A stretch of DNA of 64,000 nucleotides from Acridotheres tristis (Eukaryota; Chordata; Aves; Passeriformes; Sturnidae). This document shows, in pieces, positions 59,001 through 64,000 of this stretch. The stretch covers positions 9,303,444 to 9,367,443 of the forward strand of contig CM072896.1 in the NCBI GenBank assembly GCA_037013685.1. Direction: 5' to 3'. The first letter of the stretch is position 1. Each line of letters starts with the position of its first letter. A program made the translations under genes and the position numbers. The notes beneath the pieces were generated by a model that was given only the letters and a program-made list of their open reading frames with translations, made no database searches and had not been told where the DNA came from.

Positions 59001-60997
59001 GTGTTCTGACAGGAACTGCACTCCATGTTCAGGGATTAGCACAGCTATAGCCTCAAGTGCAGGCTTTGGTTTCCCAACAGAGACTTTTAATCCACCCCTT
59101 CTTCATGTCCCCCACTCACAGCCCTGTACGACCAAGAAGGTGCTTTTGGAAGAACATTCTGTGTCCCAGTGGTTGCCTGTGCACAAGTACTGTGGTTACC
59201 AGCATTTTACAGCAGCTTTAGTAATTAATGGCATTTCAAATCTTCATGCTACTTTTTGACAAATGACTATATCATGCATTTGGCATTGGCAAAAAGCACT
59301 GTTCAGTCGGAGATCTAACCACAGAAAATAACATTTTAAAAAGATTGTTTATATTTTGTAAGGATTAAAGAAAATATATGACATTTTTCTGGATCTATAA
59401 ACAACATGAAGTAGAATGAAGTATTGTGCCAATAACAATGTCAAAATCTTGTAGAAAAATGAACGTGAAAGCTCAACTTTACCAAATAATTAATATTTCA
59501 ATTTTTCTGACTTTATGACATACAATTTGTGCACGAAAGAATAGTTGTTATTATTGACTGCTTTTTCTGAAAATTAAAATCCAAACGGTGTTCACAGGTA
59601 AGCAAATTTTTCTACATCTCTGCTGTAAGAATTGAATCCACTGATTATATTAAATGCATTTTCCTGGCCATTCTCCCAATGTGGAGAAAAATTCAAATCA
59701 TGTTTCGTTGAACATTTAGCAGCTGGCAATTGCTGGCTGCAGAGTACCTGCCAAGAAGACACTGTGCTTACAAACAAAATTATACACCTACTTACATGTA
59801 CACACAGAACAGGTCGTGTTTATCCCTACATTAATACCAGCTTCCACAGTACTGCAGTGAAGCACCTGCATTAGGCAATTGCTTCAGCAATAAATTTGCC
59901 TCTATTATTGACTTCCCAGGATACATTTCTTGGAGAATGGGCAGTAGCTACCAGTGTCTTTGTCTACTGTGAGTACAGCAATAAAAAGAATTTATCAGAT
60001 GAGTACTGAAAATGCAGTTCAAATGTAGAGTAAGTTTCTACCTTGACTGTTCAAGCAACATAGACAGGATAGATGCATTCTGTCTGATCACCCTCGGGAT
60101 ATGGATCTCCTACTGGCATTTTTCTGGTGGGAGCAAGAAATAACTACAATTGCATTTGTTCTGCAGTGGCATTTTCTTTCCTTATTGCTCCTTTTTACCC
60201 CACACTGAGAATGTAGATTGCAAGATCACTGCAAAGTAATGCTGTGGCACAGTAGGCATTAAAAGGCCATAAATGTACACAGGGAATTATCATTTAATGC
60301 AGTGAATAGAAAACTGCAGCAGCTATGAGTGAGAGGACTAAGTATGGAAAAAGGGTTTAACATAGAGAAATATAAAACTTAACCCTTGAGCTTAGCTACC
60401 CTTTGGAGACAATACCAAGTCCCTCCTTTCATGGGGACCACACTGGTAGAGAGATCTTCCTGACAATACTAACACCACAGCTTTGGGTGAAGGCAGACTA
60501 GTCTAGAGTCACATCTTACCAAATTATTTCTTAGCGTTCAGGACATCCTCACTTTGGAGTACTCAGGACCCTGGATCAAGGCTAAACTGTGGTGGGAAAT
60601 GTGACCTGCTTCAGAAGTGGTGGTGGAAGTCACTGCACCTGAGTACCTGCCTGTCCTGGTTACAGCTGCAGACACTCCAGGGTGTGTGTATTTCACTGTC
60701 AGGCTTTGCTCTGCCCTTAGGAAATGCAGTTTGCAGGTGTGCAGAGTGTGCACAGTGCTGCAGTGCTGCTCTGGCACAGCTGTGAGGGGCTCTGCCCTGC
60801 CCTGAGCCACAGCAGCCAGCCAGGTGTGGCACTGGGCTTCTCTGAGACAGAAATATGAGCAAAGTACTCGGTCTCCTTGGTGCCCTCCCCATCACCTGGG
60901 CATGTGTTAGCCAGGGACACTGTGATTTGGACATGGGTTGGTACTTAAAACTGCAACAAATTGCTGCCAATAATAATTAAAAAAGGAGTTAGTTAAA
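56046..60997. other. Unique non-coding stretch
   Basis: No gene is supported. GC-richer patches at 56.1-56.4, 57.2-57.5 and 60.54-60.92 kb carry overlapping frames of 60-119 codons, often on both strands, with no recognisable domain. A consensus splice donor (CAG|GTAAG) at 59595-59602 has no credible exon before it. No dispersed repeat was recognised in about 5 kb. Confidence 0.5.
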
Positions 60998-61166
60998 GGC
61001 ACAGTACAAATGGGAAATAAGATCAGAGATGACACTTAGACCAGGAGGCCTTTTCCAGGCTGTGGAAAAAAATAGAACACAGTTTTTTTCCCCCACAGCC
61101 TGGAGAAGGCCTCATGTCCTAAATGTCATCTTTAATCTTGCTTTCTATTTCTAGTGTATCTTACAC
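60998..61166. repeat. Long imperfect palindrome (foldback element or hairpin RNA candidate)
   Basis: The core arms are 61019-61065 and 61093-61139, 47 bases each. Aligning the first with the reverse complement of the second gives 40 identical positions and no gap. The innermost part, from GGAGGCC to GGCTGTGG in the left arm, differs at a single base. A7 (61066-61072) and a T7 run (61083-61089) extend the stem inward, leaving a loop of about ten bases. Weaker but ungapped similarity continues outward to about 60998 and 61166. Possible identities are a foldback or MITE-like insertion, an inverted local duplication, or a microRNA-like hairpin locus. It matches no family I can name. Confidence 0.8.
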
Positions 61167-62769
61167 TGCTCTGCCAGTACTGCCATAGTTAAAGTGGTGT
61201 CAGTGTTTCCATTGTAAACCCCTATTTTCAGAAGTTTGTAACTCAACCATAAAAATTTTGCTCTGGGCTGAAACTTAGAAAATAAGTTCTAGAACTGAAA
61301 CATATTTAATTTTTTTTTCTTCCTGTTATTAAAAAAAAAAAAGAAACTTATATCTTAAACACAAAATTTTGCAAGCCATTAGACTGTAAGAGAAACACAC
61401 AATGTCTGAAGTTTGAAATTACTCCAAAAGTACTATTAACAGCTTTTTGAGGTAATTCTAAACTATTTTTTAAATTCCCAATACATATATACTACAGGGG
61501 CATTTTCAATTTTTTTAAAAGAATGAATATCCATACAATCAGGTCAAATAATTGGAGTTTTAAAACTTTGAGTAAATATTTATAGGACTGGGTCAATAAT
61601 CTGCATTTTTTAAAGGCTCTTAAGTATGTATTTATATAATAAAATGTAGCAACAATGCATCACAAACAAGATAATAATGTTCTTTTAGAAAACTTCATAA
61701 ATGTAGTTACAGGCCAATAGTCTGCAAGGGATTTTTTTCACATGAAAAGGGCCTCTATTTAGCTAAGAAAACCTTATTCATGCAGAAATAGTCAGATAGG
61801 TTTCATCCCTCTTTCCCTTTTCCATGTGCTGCAGTGACAGAGCTGGATATCCAGTTTGGGTAAGGCAGGAAAGGTGCCACACACAGCTGCTGAGGCTTGC
61901 AGAGCAGCCCAGGAGGCTGTGCAAGAATTATTTGAAGTGAGACAAAAGGGTTCTGGCAAGGATTTTGGTAATATCATGGAATTCTGGTTACTGGGAAAAG
62001 ACAACAGCTAGGAAAACCTGCCAGATGACTGAGGAGCTGACAAATACAGGAAAGCCCCATGATTTGGAACATGAGAAATAATATTGAAACAAATAACAGA
62101 AATATATATTTTACAGGGAAGTACCACTAGAAATATGGTTTCAATCATTTCATGCACTCTGCCCTTATTTCATGTGCTGAAAGGCATTACTATTTCAATA
62201 GACAAAGACTTTGATTTTGCAATTGGATTTTCACCAGTGAATCCTTTTGGAAAGTTTTTGGGAAAGGAGTATCTGACTCAGAATGTGCATTTGAAGAGCA
62301 AGAGATGGCAGTCATTTTCCTCACTGAGATCTAAATAAAACCCGTGGATGGCAATCACATTGGGAGTTTTGCAAAAGCAGTTCAAGGGACAACCCAGAAG
62401 TGCTAATGAAATCAGATCATAAATTTCTGTTCATACCAAACTAGATAAAGACACGTCTGGTTTAAGGCATGTTTGTAACCATCTGTATATTCCATTGACC
62501 TCTAACACACAGATAATTACATTACCATTTCATAACAAGGAAGACAATTATCAATACTCTTATTCATAGTCTGGCTTGAATTTTGTCGTAATTACTAGTA
62601 TTAGCCTTGCTTCAGGTATTGTACATTATGTATTTATCACAAATGTCAATTTTCTAGTACTGCTTCAGTTCCTACCTTTTGTTTTATAACCCAAATTTAA
62701 ACATTACAAGGCATGGTTTTATAATCCCTAGAATAAAGTCTATTAAAGTCACTAAATCACTTGAAACCT
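61167..62769. other. Unique AT-rich non-coding stretch
   Basis: No gene is supported; frames of 70-84 codons at 61.8-62.3 kb lack recognisable domains. It contains A12 at 61331-61342. Most of the sequence is AT-rich with stops in all frames. Confidence 0.5.
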
Positions 62770-62895
62770 AGTCCAAATCTTGCTGAGGTGAAGGGCTCTC
62801 TTGAAGTTAATTAATTTGGAATGATGTTTTACTCCCCTAAAACTCCAATAAAATTTCTGTTAATGTTTATGGGAATTGCAAGCATACATTCCCTT
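62770..62895. repeat. Possible old sauropsid repeat fragment
   Basis: A TAGTCCAAATCTTGCTGAGG block, TTGAAGTTAATTAATTTGGA and a later AAAACTCCAATAAAATTTCT block followed by TTATGGGAATTGCAAGC recall an old reptile repeat with GTCCAAATCCTGCT, TGAAGTCAATGG and ACTCCCATTGA parts. The agreement is loose and may be partly chance. Confidence 0.3.
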
Positions 62896-63060
62896 TACTT
62901 AAATGGCTAAATCATCTTTCCTATCTTATAATTTAAGATATATGTGCTTCATATATGTGTCTACCTTGTGATAAGTTTTATTCAGCATAAAGGTTCCAGT
63001 GTCCTGGCAATGACAGGAAGACTCTGTTGTCCACCTCCTTATTTCCCAAGGTGTCCAATT

Positions 63061-63120
63061 AATTTTAGTGAAGCTACTGGAGTAAGGTACAACATGGAGA
63101 CCAATATCAGAACCTGATCC
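63061..63120. repeat. Old sauropsid repeat fragment
   Basis: AGTGAAGCTACTGGAGTAAG, GTACAACATGGAGACCAATA and TATCAGAACCTGATCC match in order an old reptile/bird repeat with CACTGGAGTAAGGT and TATCAGAATCTGGCCC-type ends. An A18 run follows 12 bases later (63133-63150). Confidence 0.45.
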
Positions 63121-63132
63121 CCAATTGTCATT

Positions 63133-63150
63133 AAAAAAAAAAAAAAAAAA
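63133..63150. repeat. Poly-A tract, A18
   Basis: Eighteen consecutive A bases just downstream of the old repeat fragment ending near 63120. Confidence 0.95.
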
Positions 63151-63347
63151 GGTGGTACTCTTTTATCTTTCTGTTATTAATATCAGTTACATTTTTGACT
63201 CTTGCAGGAAATGTTGCATCTATTTCATAATTGACCTTACTTGTAAAGTTGTAAGTGGGTAGCTACTAAAAGAGCACAGAGGCTATTTTGGAAAATGTGA
63301 CTGAAAGCATATTTTCTTAGACTCTAATCCAAATATAGTACAGAGTT

Positions 63348-63362
63348 AAAAAAAAAAAAAAA
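63348..63362. repeat. Poly-A tract, A15
   Basis: Fifteen consecutive A bases. Confidence 0.95.
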
Positions 63363-64000
63363 TCTGGGAGATTTCAATGTTTTAATATGTTAAAACAGGA
63401 AAATTATGCACACTGTGGCCTAAATTCCCATCACCTTTTTCAGGCAAGAAACATCACTGGGTTTATAGGGACCAAATTTTTTGATCCTTTCATCTTTTCT
63501 AATCTCTTATTCACAAATTGCAGTGTCAGCACTCTGCAGGATTCACTTTGAGCACTGGAGCTTTCACATGGAACTTCTCAGCCTTTCAACATTGAAGAAT
63601 TTATTTGTCTAAATTTATGATTGCTTCTTTGCCAAGAGGGGCTCAGAAAAAAGATGGACTCCTCCAAACACACAGTAAACACTCAGCAAATGAAAAGGCT
63701 CATGACACCACATTTTGTTAAGAAATTTACAGCAGGTGACCTGCCCATTTTCATGGTGGCAGCAACTGCATTATTCACTCCACGTAATGAATTGGGAGGT
63801 TATGCTAATCTGAAGAGGGAAGCTATCAATTGTATATGTCCAGACCATCTCTCCCATTGATTTTGTAATTAATGATGAATGTACATTTTGGGAGGGAGAG
63901 ATTGCTGAGGAGGGAACTTCACGTGCAGAATAAAAATGTTACAGTAGCCTAATCAATTGGGTATGGTTGACAAATGGGTGAGGGATGACACAACAAAGCA
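63363..64000. other. Unique non-coding end of window
   Basis: A 79-codon frame at 63621-63860 shows no recognisable domain. No repeat was recognised. Confidence 0.5.

Noticed and set aside
60611..60970. 119-codon minus-strand frame with overlapping frames on both strands
   Set aside because: It lies in a GC-richer patch open on both strands, is cysteine- and proline-rich, and has no recognisable domain.

Overview
The window looks like avian (bird, or at least sauropsid) non-coding nuclear DNA, either a gene desert or one very large intron. The main evidence is CR1-family LINE debris. Three minus-strand pieces (about 8830-8975, 15434-16275 and 50883-51125) and one plus-strand piece (16285-16412) read like the familiar bird CR1 3' end, and two of them still encode recognisable C-terminal reverse-transcriptase residues. 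Much older, weaker repeats of the kind common in turtle and crocodile DNA lie at 42131-42320, 46805-46978 and at several places between 49 and 63 kb. I see no Alu, B1/B2 or L1 sequence, no bacterial gene organisation, no CpG island and no long satellite. The exact species cannot be read from the sequence.

I found no protein-coding gene or exon that I can support. Open frames reach at most 152 codons, match no protein family I recognise apart from CR1, and the longer ones sit in slightly GC-richer patches where the opposite strand is often open too. I found no tRNA, rRNA, snRNA, known microRNA or CRISPR array.

Layout: 1-15.4 kb is mostly unique sequence with one short CR1 relic and a few homopolymers. 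15.4-16.4 kb holds two CR1 fragments lying back to back with both 3' ends pointing outward. 16.4-42 kb is unique sequence with several stretches that look like regulatory conserved elements, the best being 29.19-29.48 kb, which has a paired forkhead-type motif. 42-51 kb contains two old CR1 tails, a TAAT-rich candidate enhancer near 45.8-46.15 kb, an AT-rich tandem duplication near 46.4 kb and one small palindromic element with terminal inverted repeats (49441-49536). 51-64 kb contains more old repeat fragments, several A-tracts, a dispersed ATACAT-type microsatellite and, at about 60998-61166, the most unusual object in the window: a long near-perfect foldback whose two 47-base core arms differ at only 7 positions.

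No genes act together here. Any function would lie in distal regulatory DNA or in an unannotated non-coding RNA. The candidate regulatory stretches are judged by eye from motif content and need genome alignment.
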